Assembly: GCF_029632765.1 (NCBI RefSeq)
Contig: NZ_CP121247.1
Coordinates: 1,922,001-1,986,000, forward strand
Direction: 5' to 3'
Origin: Arcanobacterium wilhelmae
GTDB taxonomy: Bacteria; Actinomycetota; Actinomycetes; Actinomycetales; Actinomycetaceae
Length of the DNA: 64,000 nt
This document shows, in pieces, positions 50,773-60,115 of this stretch. The notes beneath the pieces are model-generated. The model did not search any database. It worked only from the letters and a program-made list of their open reading frames with translations, and had not been told where the DNA came from. The position numbers were made by a program, and so were the translations under genes. The first letter of the stretch is position 1. Each line of letters starts with the position of its first letter.

Positions 50773-52113
50773 ATGTCGAAAACCTTCCATTCCCTGCAAT
50801 TTCCGAACTACCGCCTGTGGTTCACGTCGAACTTTTTCTCGGCGACGGCGATGTGGGTGCAGCGCGTGGCGCAGATTTGGATTGTGCTGACGATTCTGAC
50901 GGATAATTCGGCGATCGCGGTGGGTATCGTGACGGCGTTGCAGTTCGCGCCGCAGATTTTCCTTGGCCCGCTCGGCGGCGTGCTCGCCGATCGCGGCAAT
51001 CGCCGGCGCGTGATCCAGATCGGCCAGATCATCATCGCTACGCTCTCGCTAATCCTCGGAATCCTCGTGGTGACGGAGGCGGCGCAGCTGTGGCACGTGT
51101 ATCTGCTGGCGCTGATTGCGGGCACGTCGGACGCACTGACGTCGGCCACGCGCAACACATTCGTTTCGGAGCTGGTGCCGCCGGAGTCGCTGCCGAACGC
51201 GATTTCGCTGAACTCGACGGCGTTCAACATTGCGCGCCTGATCGGCCCGGCAACCGCTGGCGTGATGATCGACTGGTTCGGCGCCGGCTGGGTGCTGATC
51301 GTCGATTTCGCCCTGTTTTTCATCCCTGTTGCCACGCTGGCCGTAATGCGCGCAAAGAACTTCTTCCCGTTCACGGCAGTTCCGCGCCACAAGGGCATGA
51401 TCCGCGAGGGCTTCGCATATATCAAAAAGCGCACGGACATCCAAGGCATCCTGATCTTGGTTGGCGTGATTTCGGGCCTGGGCTTCAACTTCCAGATGAC
51501 ACAAGCACTCATGGCAACCCAGGTTTTCGGGCGCTCCGCCGGCGACTACGGTCTGCTGGGTTCCGCCCTTGCGATCGGTTCGCTTTCGGGCGCTTTGCTT
51601 GCGGCGCGCCGGGCGGCTCCGCGCTTTTCGTACATTTTGTTCGCGGGTTTCGTTTTCGGTTTCATGTCGATCGGCGCGGCTTTCGCCTCCAACTATTGGG
51701 TGTTTGCCCTGCTCATGGTGCCGTGTGGTTTCCTCATGCTCACGTTCCTCATCGGCTGCAACACCCTGATCCAGACCTCCGTTCCGCCCGAGCTTCGCGG
51801 GCGCGCGTTGGCGATCTACTTTGCGATCAACTTGGGCACGACGCCGGTGGGCGCGATTCTCGTGGGCTGGGTTGGCGAGCATTTCGGTGCGAGGTGGTCG
51901 CTGGCGATTGGCGGTATCGCGGCACTGATCATTTCACTGATCGTGTTCGTGTGGACGAAGTCGCATTGGGACGTGGAGCTTCATCGTTCGCGCCACTGGC
52001 CATTCGTGTCGATTAACGGTCCGCGCGAGCGCGCGCACCTGACCGATCAGGAGAAGGCGGATCTGGCGGCGCAACGCGTGCGCCGCGGCGACGAACACGC
52101 CACCGAATCCTGA
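50773..52113 (+). CDS. MFS transporter (DHA3/EntS-like)
   Basis: 446 residues from ATG 50773 (TTGAGGA upstream; in-frame TTG 50761 less likely). Twelve predicted membrane helices. MFS motif A-like GVLADRGNRRRVIQIGQII between helices 2 and 3, DHA3 pattern FVSELVPPESLPNAISLNS. Drug or siderophore efflux; substrate unknown. Confidence 0.9.
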   Translation: MSKTFHSLQFPNYRLWFTSNFFSATAMWVQRVAQIWIVLTILTDNSAIAVGIVTALQFAPQIFLGPLGGVLADRGNRRRVIQIGQIIIATLSLILGILVVTEAAQLWHVYLLALIAGTSDALTSATRNTFVSELVPPESLPNAISLNSTAFNIARLIGPATAGVMIDWFGAGWVLIVDFALFFIPVATLAVMRAKNFFPFTAVPRHKGMIREGFAYIKKRTDIQGILILVGVISGLGFNFQMTQALMATQVFGRSAGDYGLLGSALAIGSLSGALLAARRAAPRFSYILFAGFVFGFMSIGAAFASNYWVFALLMVPCGFLMLTFLIGCNTLIQTSVPPELRGRALAIYFAINLGTTPVGAILVGWVGEHFGARWSLAIGGIAALIISLIVFVWTKSHWDVELHRSRHWPFVSINGPRERAHLTDQEKADLAAQRVRRGDEHATES

Positions 52114-52119
52114 GTTTGG

Positions 52120-53445
52120 TTACAACCCCATCCAGGCTTCGCCGCGCACGCGCCACAGCATCGTGGCAGCGCGAGCGCCCATGAACACGAGCGCGTAGCC
52201 GCCCCACAGCAGCAGCATGCCGAGCGTGCCGGCGTCCCAGAACAGGAACGCGGCGGCGATCGGCGCGAACGCGGCCAGCGCGAACACCATGTAGCGGGCA
52301 AGGGCGCGCGTATCGCCGGCGCCGATGAGCACGCCGTCGAGGATGTAGGCCACGGCCGCCACGGGCATCGCGGCGGCGGTCACCCACATGGCGTTGCGGG
52401 CGACGGCCTGCACGGCGCCGTCGGCGGTCATGATCCACGGCACCACGAACGCGAGCGCCACGTAGGCCGCGCCCACCGCGATCCCGGCGCGCACACCCCA
52501 CGCTTCGCAGCGGCGCAGGATGCGGTGCACGTCGCGCGTATCTCCGCGCCCGAGCCCTTGGCCGGTGAGGATCTGCGCGGCGGTGGCCAGGGAGTCCATG
52601 CCGAAGGAGGCGAAGTTCCACATGGTCATCACGATCTGATTTGCGGCGAGTTGTACGGTCCCGAGGCTGGTGGCGGCCGAGATTTGGAGGATGAGCGCGG
52701 CTCGCAAGCACAGGGTGCGGATCACGAGCGGGCCGGCGTCGCGCAGAGAGCGCAACACTCCGCCTCCCGACGGCGTCAGCGCGGCCTGGTGTGTGCGCGC
52801 GAGTTTCACGACAGCCCACGTGAGGTATGCGCCCATCGCGGTTTGCGCGATTGCGGAGCCGGCGCCCGCTCCGGCAACTCCCCAGTCGGCGCCGTAGATG
52901 AGGGCCGCGTTGAGGGGGATGTTGGCGAGTGCGCCGGCGGTGGCTGCTTTGAGCGGGGTTTTCGCGTCGGCGAACCCGCGCAGGGTTCCGTTTGCGGCGA
53001 GCACGAGGAGCATTCCGGGCAGGCCGGGTGCGGAGGCTCGCGTGTAGGCGACGGCTTGTCCGGCGACGTCGGGGGCCGGGTTGAATAGGCCGATGAGCCC
53101 GGGCGCGAGCGCGAACAGGGCGACGCCGAGGCCCGCTCCGAGTGCGAGGGCGAGCCACATACCGTCGATTCCTTGGCGCAGGCCCGCCGCCGGTTTGCCG
53201 GCGCCGACGAGGCGCGCGGTGGCGGCCGTCGTCGCGTAGGAGAGGAAGATGCAGATCCCGACGAGCGTGCCGAGCACGGTGAATGCGAGCGAGAGGCCCG
53301 CGAGCTGCGCGGTGCCGAGGCGGCCGACCATCGTCGAGTCGACGGCGATGAGCAGCGGTTCGACGAGGAGCGTTGCGAGGGAGGGTAGGGCGAGCGCGAG
53401 GATTTGGCGGTCAAGTTCGCGGCTAGAGAGCGGTTTGTGTGTCAT
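52120..53445 (-). CDS. MATE-family efflux protein (DinF-like)
   Basis: 441 residues from ATG 53445. Twelve helices. MATE motifs: LPSLATLLVEPLLIAVDSTMVG in helix 1 and PGMLLVLAANGTLRGFADAKTPL in helix 4. Cation-coupled multidrug export. Convergent with the MFS gene, 6 bases apart. Confidence 0.92.
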   Translation of the reverse strand: MTHKPLSSRELDRQILALALPSLATLLVEPLLIAVDSTMVGRLGTAQLAGLSLAFTVLGTLVGICIFLSYATTAATARLVGAGKPAAGLRQGIDGMWLALALGAGLGVALFALAPGLIGLFNPAPDVAGQAVAYTRASAPGLPGMLLVLAANGTLRGFADAKTPLKAATAGALANIPLNAALIYGADWGVAGAGAGSAIAQTAMGAYLTWAVVKLARTHQAALTPSGGGVLRSLRDAGPLVIRTLCLRAALILQISAATSLGTVQLAANQIVMTMWNFASFGMDSLATAAQILTGQGLGRGDTRDVHRILRRCEAWGVRAGIAVGAAYVALAFVVPWIMTADGAVQAVARNAMWVTAAAMPVAAVAYILDGVLIGAGDTRALARYMVFALAAFAPIAAAFLFWDAGTLGMLLLWGGYALVFMGARAATMLWRVRGEAWMGL

Positions 53446-53496
53446 CGTCTCCACCCTACCGCGTTCGCTGGTTTTCGCTCGGTGCGCGGAGCCGTG

Positions 53497-53651
53497 GGTG
53501 TTCGGGACCGGGCGTTCACTGCTGGGTGTTCGGGACCGGGGTGTTCGGGACCGGGCGGGCCTGCAGAGCTAGAGCATCCGCACGAAGCCGGGCGGGGCAG
53601 ACAAGGCCAGCTGTCCTACCGCACGAAGATCAGCTAGCCTACCGCACGAAG
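53497..53651. repeat. short direct repeats next to prepilin peptidase 3' end
   Basis: GGTGTTCGGGACCGGG occurs three times (53497, 53525, 53540). CCTACCGCACGAAG occurs at 53615 and 53638, the latter overlapping the stop of the prepilin peptidase gene, so its 3' end is partly duplicated. Confidence 0.85.
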
Positions 53652-54271
53652 AGCGGGATCAGCAGCGTGGCGAAGTATCCGCCTGCCATGAATGGGCCGA
53701 AGGGAATGTGTGTTTTTCGGGTTGCGCGTTTTGTGAGGATGAGGATGATTCCGCAGGTGGCGGCCACGAGGTAGCACGCGATGGTGGCCACGATGACGTG
53801 CCCCCATGAGAGGTAGCCGAGGAGTGTTCCGAGACTGAACGCGAGTTTGACGTCGCCGAGGCCCATTCCTTTCCCCCACGAGATGATCACTTGGGTGAAG
53901 TAGAGGGCCGTGAGTGTGAGGCCGGCGAGGAGGGCTCGCCCGATCGCGTCGGAGTCGGCTTCGAGGATCCCGACGAGCACGACGGCGATCGCGCTTGCGA
54001 GCCCGAGGGGGTAGGTGATGGCGTTGGGGAGCCGGTATTCGGCGATGTCGATGGCGCAGAGTGCAACGATCGGTGCTGTTGTTGCGATCAGCGCGACGGC
54101 AAAGGCTGGGCGACCGTTCCAGGTGATGGCGAGGAGGGCCATGATGCTGGCCGAAGCGAGGAGCACCCCGAGGTTTCGTCGATTCGCTCGTGGTTGCCAG
54201 GAGCGGGCCGTCAACTGGGTGTTCGAGTTGGCGTGATCGTTCGGCGCCTGTTTATTTCGTGAGGTGGACAT
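53639..54271 (-). CDS. prepilin peptidase (A24, TadV/CpaA-like)
   Basis: 210 residues with about six membrane helices. Aspartyl-protease motifs CAIDIAEYRLPN (first Asp) and GMGLGDVKLA (GxGD, second Asp). Cleaves class III leaders of Flp and TadE-type pseudopilins. Overlaps the upstream TadG-like gene by 20 bases. Confidence 0.9.
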   Translation of the reverse strand: MSTSRNKQAPNDHANSNTQLTARSWQPRANRRNLGVLLASASIMALLAITWNGRPAFAVALIATTAPIVALCAIDIAEYRLPNAITYPLGLASAIAVVLVGILEADSDAIGRALLAGLTLTALYFTQVIISWGKGMGLGDVKLAFSLGTLLGYLSWGHVIVATIACYLVAATCGIILILTKRATRKTHIPFGPFMAGGYFATLLIPLFVR

Positions 54272-54980
54272 CGAATTGCTTTGCGATCTCGGATGGTGTT
54301 GAGAGGAGGTCGATAGAGCCGTCGTCGTGGAGGCGCACGTTGACGGAGACTTCGCCGCACATGATCTCGCTTTCCACTGTCAGTTCGTCGTTATTTTTTG
54401 CAGCGTCGACTGGCGGTTGATCCAGAAATTCGCTGTCGTCACCGGCGTTGTTTTCCGCGTCGTGCTTTGCCTGCTCGAGTTGTTGGGCTCGTTCATCAAC
54501 ACGTTCTTGAAGCTTTTGGGAGACGGTGAGCAGGTTGCAAGTGCCGAGCGTTTTCCCTGTTGTTGCGGCGGCTGTTGCTCGCTCGTATTGTCCTGATTCG
54601 AATTTCTGTGTGCTTTGCACTGTGACGCTCACGCGGTTGCCGTTCATGGAGAGATTGGTGAGGTGAGCGTCGTTTTTGGCTGCGAACTGGGCAGCTGATT
54701 CTTTCGGCGAATCTACTGCGCCGCTGGTGAGTAGGTGGCCGTTGAGGTCCGCTTCGATGGTGGGCACAGCTTGATCGACGATTGCTTTTGCACCGGCTAA
54801 TGCCGACGAGTCCGCGGCCGCTTGCAGCCGATCCATCTGATCTCCCATGGTGGCGACACGTACGACGTAGAAGAAGCCGAACGCGAGGAACAGGAGCGAC
54901 GCTCCTATCACCATGATGATCATCCCGCCGCCGCGTTCACTGCGAAGCTTCGTACACTGCATCTTCTCGGTTCGATTCAT
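54252..54980 (-). CDS. TadG-like pilus assembly protein
   Basis: 242 residues with basic N-terminus (KLRSERGGG), one membrane helix (MIIMVIGASLLFLAFGFFYV) and the TadG-family DQMDRLQAAADSSALAGAKAI segment, then an extracellular polar domain with a coiled-coil. Part of the minus arm of the Tad locus; may anchor or stabilise the pilus at the surface. Confidence 0.85.
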   Translation of the reverse strand: MNRTEKMQCTKLRSERGGGMIIMVIGASLLFLAFGFFYVVRVATMGDQMDRLQAAADSSALAGAKAIVDQAVPTIEADLNGHLLTSGAVDSPKESAAQFAAKNDAHLTNLSMNGNRVSVTVQSTQKFESGQYERATAAATTGKTLGTCNLLTVSQKLQERVDERAQQLEQAKHDAENNAGDDSEFLDQPPVDAAKNNDELTVESEIMCGEVSVNVRLHDDGSIDLLSTPSEIAKQFDVHLTK

Positions 54981-55010
54981 CCAGATATACCTAGCTTCCC
55001 CTTGATACGC

Positions 55011-55535
55011 CTATTTTCCACCCAAGATCCGAATTGACTTGCCAACCTTGTCAAGATCCCCCTTGCGAGACTCTTCAAAAATCGCAAGTACAGTAATCAC
55101 TCTCTTATCTGAAACAGGTATGAACCAAACGCGTCCAGGCACATCATCAGCGCTCACTTTAATGTCCCAAAGATCAACCTTAACTCCGTCGATCACCGGA
55201 TAAGTGAAATGGGTATCTTTTACCCCATAACGTGAGAAATCGGTGAGAAATTGCGCTTGCGCCATCTCGAGTGTTCGCATCATTTTATCGCTTTTGACCA
55301 TAACGTAATTTGACGACCCCTTCAATCGAGAAGGCGCTTGATGCACGTTCGCCCATGTGGAGACTTCTGGCGTGTTCTCTAGATCCTTCGGATAAGCAAA
55401 CTCCACCAGGTTATCAACTTGATCCTTCACCCAACCGTCAGGAACCTTCGGTTCCGTACCTCCACCTTTTTCACAGCCGGTAGCAAGCATGAAACACAAC
55501 GCCACAACAACACACCACAACTTCTTATTCCTCAT
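55011..55535 (-). CDS. lipoprotein, Tad locus
   Basis: 174 residues with lipobox LATGC at residues 18-22 and a small globular mature domain (WVKDQVDNLVEFAYP start; VWFIPVSDKRVITVLAIFEE end). Resembles small surface lipoproteins of unknown function. Lies between tadG-like and the pilin-like gene and is AT-richer than both flanks. Confidence 0.75.
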   Translation of the reverse strand: MRNKKLWCVVVALCFMLATGCEKGGGTEPKVPDGWVKDQVDNLVEFAYPKDLENTPEVSTWANVHQAPSRLKGSSNYVMVKSDKMMRTLEMAQAQFLTDFSRYGVKDTHFTYPVIDGVKVDLWDIKVSADDVPGRVWFIPVSDKRVITVLAIFEESRKGDLDKVGKSIRILGGK

Positions 55536-55579
55536 TCGACAACCTCTATTCTAATAACACCATAATTAACTTTGGAGGA

Positions 55580-57100
55580 TCATTTCGAGTGATTTGCTTT
55601 CGGAACGTAAGGTACTAGTTCCCTTCGACCGTTACTTATATTACTAAGCGCCAGTGCACTACCCGCCACCTGGTCTTGCTGGTCAATCTGGGTCTGATTA
55701 TGAACAACCCACCAATCGAAGTTCCAACCGTTCCCTTCTCGACTCGACCGCTCAGTACTTAATTCTTGAGTGTAAGCAGAGCCATGCAGATAGAGCGCGC
55801 GAGCAAGGGGATTGTCTCCTTCTGGGAGCGACTCATAGATGCCGCCATGACGCAAAACGTCGTACATCATCATAGGGTGTTCGATCAACATACTCGTCTT
55901 CACATTCATCATCTTCTCCAAATCTGAACGAAGTTTGGCGTCTTTGATCTTCGAAAGGTCAATTGTGGCAGTCGTGACAAGCGTCTTCCGTTTTGTGTCG
56001 CGATCCCCAACCCCCGCGTCAGTAAATAGCTCACGAGAAGTGACCACACGCAGAGATATCGCCTTACCAGATTTATCCCAGACAGGCTCGACCATAAAAC
56101 CCATATCAGCTGATGCCTCCGCAAATACTTGCGGAAGGTCTTTCGGCTTCGTTTTTATCGAAGTGCTACGACCGTTTTTCCCATTATGCGTGAGCTTTCC
56201 TTGGATTTTAGACTTGACTGAAGCCTCCGCCGCAGCACTCAACATACCCGATTCCATAGTCTTGAAATTCCCCGAATTTTTCTCTCTCAGCCAAGAAACT
56301 GAAGCGTCAACTTTCGCTTTTGCTACCGCTTTCGCCTCATAAGGAATTCCCACCTCAATTTCGACATTCTTGCCAATTTCCGCATTCTTAGTCAGGGAAG
56401 TGCCCTCGGGTGTCTTCAGTTCTAATTCGATGTCTGCACCAACTTTGCCTCGACCACCACGCCATTCCTGTCGGACATCGCTATGCCTATTAATAACCTC
56501 TTGAAGCTTCGAGGAATCAGGATTCGCTTTGTAGTCTTTGTAAGCTTCCTCAACGTCGCTCAAACACCGAGAGTCTTCCGATTTACATTCAAGGACTTGC
56601 TGGGACACATAGCCACCACCGGCGGCCACATTCCCCTCAAGTTGCTGTTCGATAGCTTTAGTCTTTCCCAGCCCCGGGCCCAGCTCGAGTTCAACGCCCT
56701 TTCGCATGATATAGAGGAGAGTGGCCGATCCATCGCTATGACTCTCAAACCCAACCTCATCCGAGGATTTATAGTCCGCGGAGCCATTAATCACTCCCGT
56801 CTTCCCAGATAAGCCGCGAGTTGCACTATCTGTTGTTATTTCTTTATTTACAACAACTTTATCGGGCGCGAGATCCTCTGCAACGGATGTTGCACATACG
56901 GCGTTGTCGCCGGTGATGATATTGGAGAGCATGCACCCGAGCTGGCGGCCAACGCCCGTCGCCGCAACCACCATCAAGGAAATAAGCAGCGCCGCAACAA
57001 CAAACATGCCCACGTAGCCAAGCGCAGACGCACCACGCTCACCACGCCACGACACCACCCCACGCCACCCCCGGCAACTCGCTTCACCAATCACGAGCAT
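55580..57100 (-). CDS. large surface protein with prepilin-like N-terminus
   Basis: 506 residues, RBS GGTGGAAAG. A basic leader and RGERGASALGYVGMFVVAA look like a type IVb/TadE prepilin leader, but the usual Glu at +5 is Gly (ASALG where pilins have ASxLE). The following 420 residues form a large polar, Lys/Glu-rich domain, with DxS-rich strands and a central SVSWLREKNSGN segment. No family recognised. Starts 2 bases after the OmpA-domain gene stop, so coupled. Confidence 0.7.
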   Translation of the reverse strand: MLVIGEASCRGWRGVVSWRGERGASALGYVGMFVVAALLISLMVVAATGVGRQLGCMLSNIITGDNAVCATSVAEDLAPDKVVVNKEITTDSATRGLSGKTGVINGSADYKSSDEVGFESHSDGSATLLYIMRKGVELELGPGLGKTKAIEQQLEGNVAAGGGYVSQQVLECKSEDSRCLSDVEEAYKDYKANPDSSKLQEVINRHSDVRQEWRGGRGKVGADIELELKTPEGTSLTKNAEIGKNVEIEVGIPYEAKAVAKAKVDASVSWLREKNSGNFKTMESGMLSAAAEASVKSKIQGKLTHNGKNGRSTSIKTKPKDLPQVFAEASADMGFMVEPVWDKSGKAISLRVVTSRELFTDAGVGDRDTKRKTLVTTATIDLSKIKDAKLRSDLEKMMNVKTSMLIEHPMMMYDVLRHGGIYESLPEGDNPLARALYLHGSAYTQELSTERSSREGNGWNFDWWVVHNQTQIDQQDQVAGSALALSNISNGRRELVPYVPKANHSK

Positions 57101-57102
57101 GT

Positions 57103-58707
57103 TTACTTTCCACCCCAGCTGATCGCTACGCGACGATTCAACGCACGCCCCTGCTCAGTATCATTCGACGCAACAGGCTCCTTCTCACCCTTACCACTCG
57201 CCGTAATCTCGACGCCAGGGAGGGCTTGACGTAGAACACCCGCAACAGCACTGGCTCGAGCCTCAGAAAGCTTTTGGTTATGAGCATCATCAGCCACAGA
57301 ATCCGTATGACCCACAACCTCAACCTTCGCCGTACCCGCAGCCTTAATCCGAGCAACAGCCCTATCAATAATCGCCTGAGCCTTACTTGTGAGTTCAGCC
57401 TGATCCGGAGCAAACAACACCGACGCATCCAACTCCACACCCGAACCCGTCTCAGTCACAGCACCCTCAGACACCGCAAAATAAACATTGTCTACAGGCT
57501 GCTCAATAGCACCAATATTTCCAATTTTAGTTTTCTCATATGAAATAGATTCATCTATTTTTTTGAGCCGTTCAGGCGAGAAAGTAGCAGGATCTTGCCA
57601 TCCCTCACCCAGCTTCACAAAATCACCATGAGCAAGCTTCTTTCCCGCAGGGAACGAATCGCTAATCGGAACATCTTGAACGAGCTGATTATCAGAAAGC
57701 TCAATATCCACACTCGTCGTTGTTTTATCAACAAAAGGAAACAGTGCCCAACCCGTATACGCGAACTTATTCTCCGACACCTCAGAGGGCAAACTATCCG
57801 AGGGAGTGTTTAATTCATTCACAGTCAAATGGTATTTCTTCGCCTGCATATCAAGGATAGAAAACCCCCGAGCAAGAGACAACCGCCAAGGGCTGGGGCG
57901 CCCAGCACCACTCGAGAACATCCCCAAATCGTCCAGCCCACGCGCCCCTTCAGGCAACACAATCGAATAATGCAACAACACACCACGATCCGTCCGAGTC
58001 AACCCATGAATCGTGGTGATCAGCCCATCCTTATGCTCGAAATTTGACACATCCAACGCCACATTACGCGCAAGAACCGGCACATCCGCCGTCCCCGTCG
58101 GAGCTTTCTCCGGACCACGGTCAACCTTGACCTTGACCGTCTGGTCACTCAACGGTGACACCACCTCCACCTCAGAAATACCCTTCGGCAACGGCGGATA
58201 CGCCACAAAACTCGGACGCGGCTCAGCAAACATCGCAGTAGGCACAGCATCAACAACGCTCCCCGGCTTACCAGCGACTGAACTGTTTAGCGCTAGCGGA
58301 TGGTATATTTTCCCATCGGCACGCAAAACGGGAGCATCATCATAACTCAACCGATCTCCGACATAATTATCCACACTTGGATGCGTAAAAGCGAGATTCA
58401 CCCGTGTCGAATTCTCACCGGCCCGTACAGAGTAAACATGGATCTTCCCACCATTAAAACTTCTCTTCCTGCCCTCAGCCTTCGTGATCTCCATCGACCC
58501 CACAGGCTCTTCCAACTTCGGCAAATCAGAGCGCACCAACGCCGTCGCCGCCCCCGCATCCAACGCGCCACCAGCCTCGGAAGAGGCAGAACCCGAAGCA
58601 ACAACAGCACTGCCGGACCCTTTCGAGCTAGCCCCTGCAGAACATCCTGCAATAAGTGCGGCTACCGCAACTCCTGTACATAACGCTAATTTCAACCGCT
58701 TTACCAT
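57103..58707 (-). CDS. OmpA-domain lipoprotein
   Basis: 534 residues with lipobox (LIAGCSAG, Cys about 22), a long beta-rich middle (70-390) and a C-terminal OmpA domain: VELDASVLFAPDQAELTSKA, then VEVVGHTDSVADDAHNQKLS and ending RALNRRVAISW. The OmpA domain binds peptidoglycan, so the protein should tether membrane and wall; in this locus it may hold the pilus machine. First of an operon with the pilin-like gene. Confidence 0.88.
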   Translation of the reverse strand: MVKRLKLALCTGVAVAALIAGCSAGASSKGSGSAVVASGSASSEAGGALDAGAATALVRSDLPKLEEPVGSMEITKAEGRKRSFNGGKIHVYSVRAGENSTRVNLAFTHPSVDNYVGDRLSYDDAPVLRADGKIYHPLALNSSVAGKPGSVVDAVPTAMFAEPRPSFVAYPPLPKGISEVEVVSPLSDQTVKVKVDRGPEKAPTGTADVPVLARNVALDVSNFEHKDGLITTIHGLTRTDRGVLLHYSIVLPEGARGLDDLGMFSSGAGRPSPWRLSLARGFSILDMQAKKYHLTVNELNTPSDSLPSEVSENKFAYTGWALFPFVDKTTTSVDIELSDNQLVQDVPISDSFPAGKKLAHGDFVKLGEGWQDPATFSPERLKKIDESISYEKTKIGNIGAIEQPVDNVYFAVSEGAVTETGSGVELDASVLFAPDQAELTSKAQAIIDRAVARIKAAGTAKVEVVGHTDSVADDAHNQKLSEARASAVAGVLRQALPGVEITASGKGEKEPVASNDTEQGRALNRRVAISWGGK

Positions 58708-58807
58708 CTTCCACCTTCACGAGCAGATGACTAAGTTCATTAATACGTACGGCGGTGCCCATCAAAATCAAATCTCCGTAGACACCGCCGCATGTAATAG
58801 CTGCTAC

Positions 58808-59038
58808 TTATTTCGCGCCTATACCCTTGACAGCATCTGTGATCTTACTAACTAGAGACTTACCGATCTCCGTGTCCACAGCGGTAATAATCGCAGCAAC
58901 AATCGCCGCTGCAACGAGGAACATACCGACATATTCGAGAGCGTCGGCGCCGCTCTCTCGGCGGGCTTCCAAGCGATCTAGCAGGGAATTCTTTGCAATG
59001 GTGGCCTTCACCGAAGCACGAATAAGAGCGTTATTCAT
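58808..59038 (-). CDS. flp: Flp family type IVb pilin
   Basis: 76 residues from ATG 59038 (GGAGGTG upstream). Leader cut site after RRESG, mature start ADALEYVGMFLVAAAIVAAI with Glu at +5 and Tyr at +6 as in Flp pilins. Structural subunit of the Tad pilus. Its strong RBS and separate promoter (59039-59233) fit high expression. Confidence 0.93.
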   Translation of the reverse strand: MNNALIRASVKATIAKNSLLDRLEARRESGADALEYVGMFLVAAAIVAAIITAVDTEIGKSLVSKITDAVKGIGAK

Positions 59039-59293
59039 ATAACACCTCCAAGGATTGAAAACAGTCGCAGCATCACGTTTCCGCTCTACCGCATCTTGCA
59101 CTGGCACAGTAGCACTAATCCGCCGAACAATATAAAGAAGAATCAAAAATAATTGTCACACAACGGATCTGCCAGGCAATTTCGAAATAATTACAGGCGG
59201 CACACAAGAAACACTCAGACTGATGCGTAATATATGTACGAAGCGCATCTCATGCGTTCATACTCTTGCACACTCACCAGTGAGAGAAAGCGA

Positions 59294-60115
59294 ATGTCAG
59301 CGGATCTACTTACATCACCAATTCACCACTCCCAAATATCAGACTTTCCAGTCTGGATGAGTGGAGAATCACAACACCCATTCACGGTATTGAACACCAC
59401 ACAGTCACGGTATTCAGCCATGGTGGGGGCAAACAGCGCACTCCCGCTCCTCGCCTATATCCAGCAACAACACCTCCCACGGATCATTCTTCTCTATAGC
59501 GCGCACCAATCAGTTCCCGCACACTACGTTGCGTCGATTCTCGAAACACAGCTCACACACGTAGACATCGTCTTCCTCAAAACCCGCACGCCAGCGTCGA
59601 CGTCGCTGACTTTCCTTAACCACGCACTCGATTGCGCAACGAGCACAACACAGGCACTCGACTACTACAACCAAATCGCCAGCTCAAGCATCTCCGGAAC
59701 GCTCACTCGATCGTTGTTCCACAAGGCAGACCACGGGTTCAACGTTCCCACCCTGCTGAAGTCACTCGTCTTTCGCAAGCACGTCATCCTCAACGGCCCG
59801 CCACAACAAATCCAAAGCGCATCCCAAGTTTTAGCGTCCGTTGATCCGTCGCGTGTCACGCTCACCTACTACACACACGACTCGGCACTTCCGGCTGCCT
59901 ACCGACAATTCATCCAATCGTTCCCGAATTCGCGTCAGCTCCCCGCCGTCGCGGAACACAACCAGCGCAACACAACTCTCGAATTCTTCATCGTCGGACC
60001 GGAACCACTCAAATTACGCCAGCCGATCGCACAGTGCCCCCGCTGCCATCACGCTCTCTACAGCGAATACTGTCCCATCTGTCACACACGCCCACACCCA
60101 CGTCGGAGGTCATGA
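59294..60115 (+). CDS. hypothetical protein with C-terminal zinc-ribbon, first gene of Tad plus arm
   Basis: 273 residues if started at ATG 59294 (GAGAG upstream); ATG 59234 is the alternative. Rossmann-like alpha/beta body (LPRIILLYSAHQSVPAHYVA; VDIVFLKTR; VTLTYYTHDSA) and a C-terminal CPRCHHALYSEYCPICH, a four-Cys zinc ribbon. Family unknown to me. It overlaps the start region of cpaB. Confidence 0.65.
   Translation: MSADLLTSPIHHSQISDFPVWMSGESQHPFTVLNTTQSRYSAMVGANSALPLLAYIQQQHLPRIILLYSAHQSVPAHYVASILETQLTHVDIVFLKTRTPASTSLTFLNHALDCATSTTQALDYYNQIASSSISGTLTRSLFHKADHGFNVPTLLKSLVFRKHVILNGPPQQIQSASQVLASVDPSRVTLTYYTHDSALPAAYRQFIQSFPNSRQLPAVAEHNQRNTTLEFFIVGPEPLKLRQPIAQCPRCHHALYSEYCPICHTRPHPRRRS

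Noticed and set aside
51049..52016. long frames on both strands within the MFS gene
   Set aside because: Shadows; the MFS protein explains the hydrophobic codon pattern.
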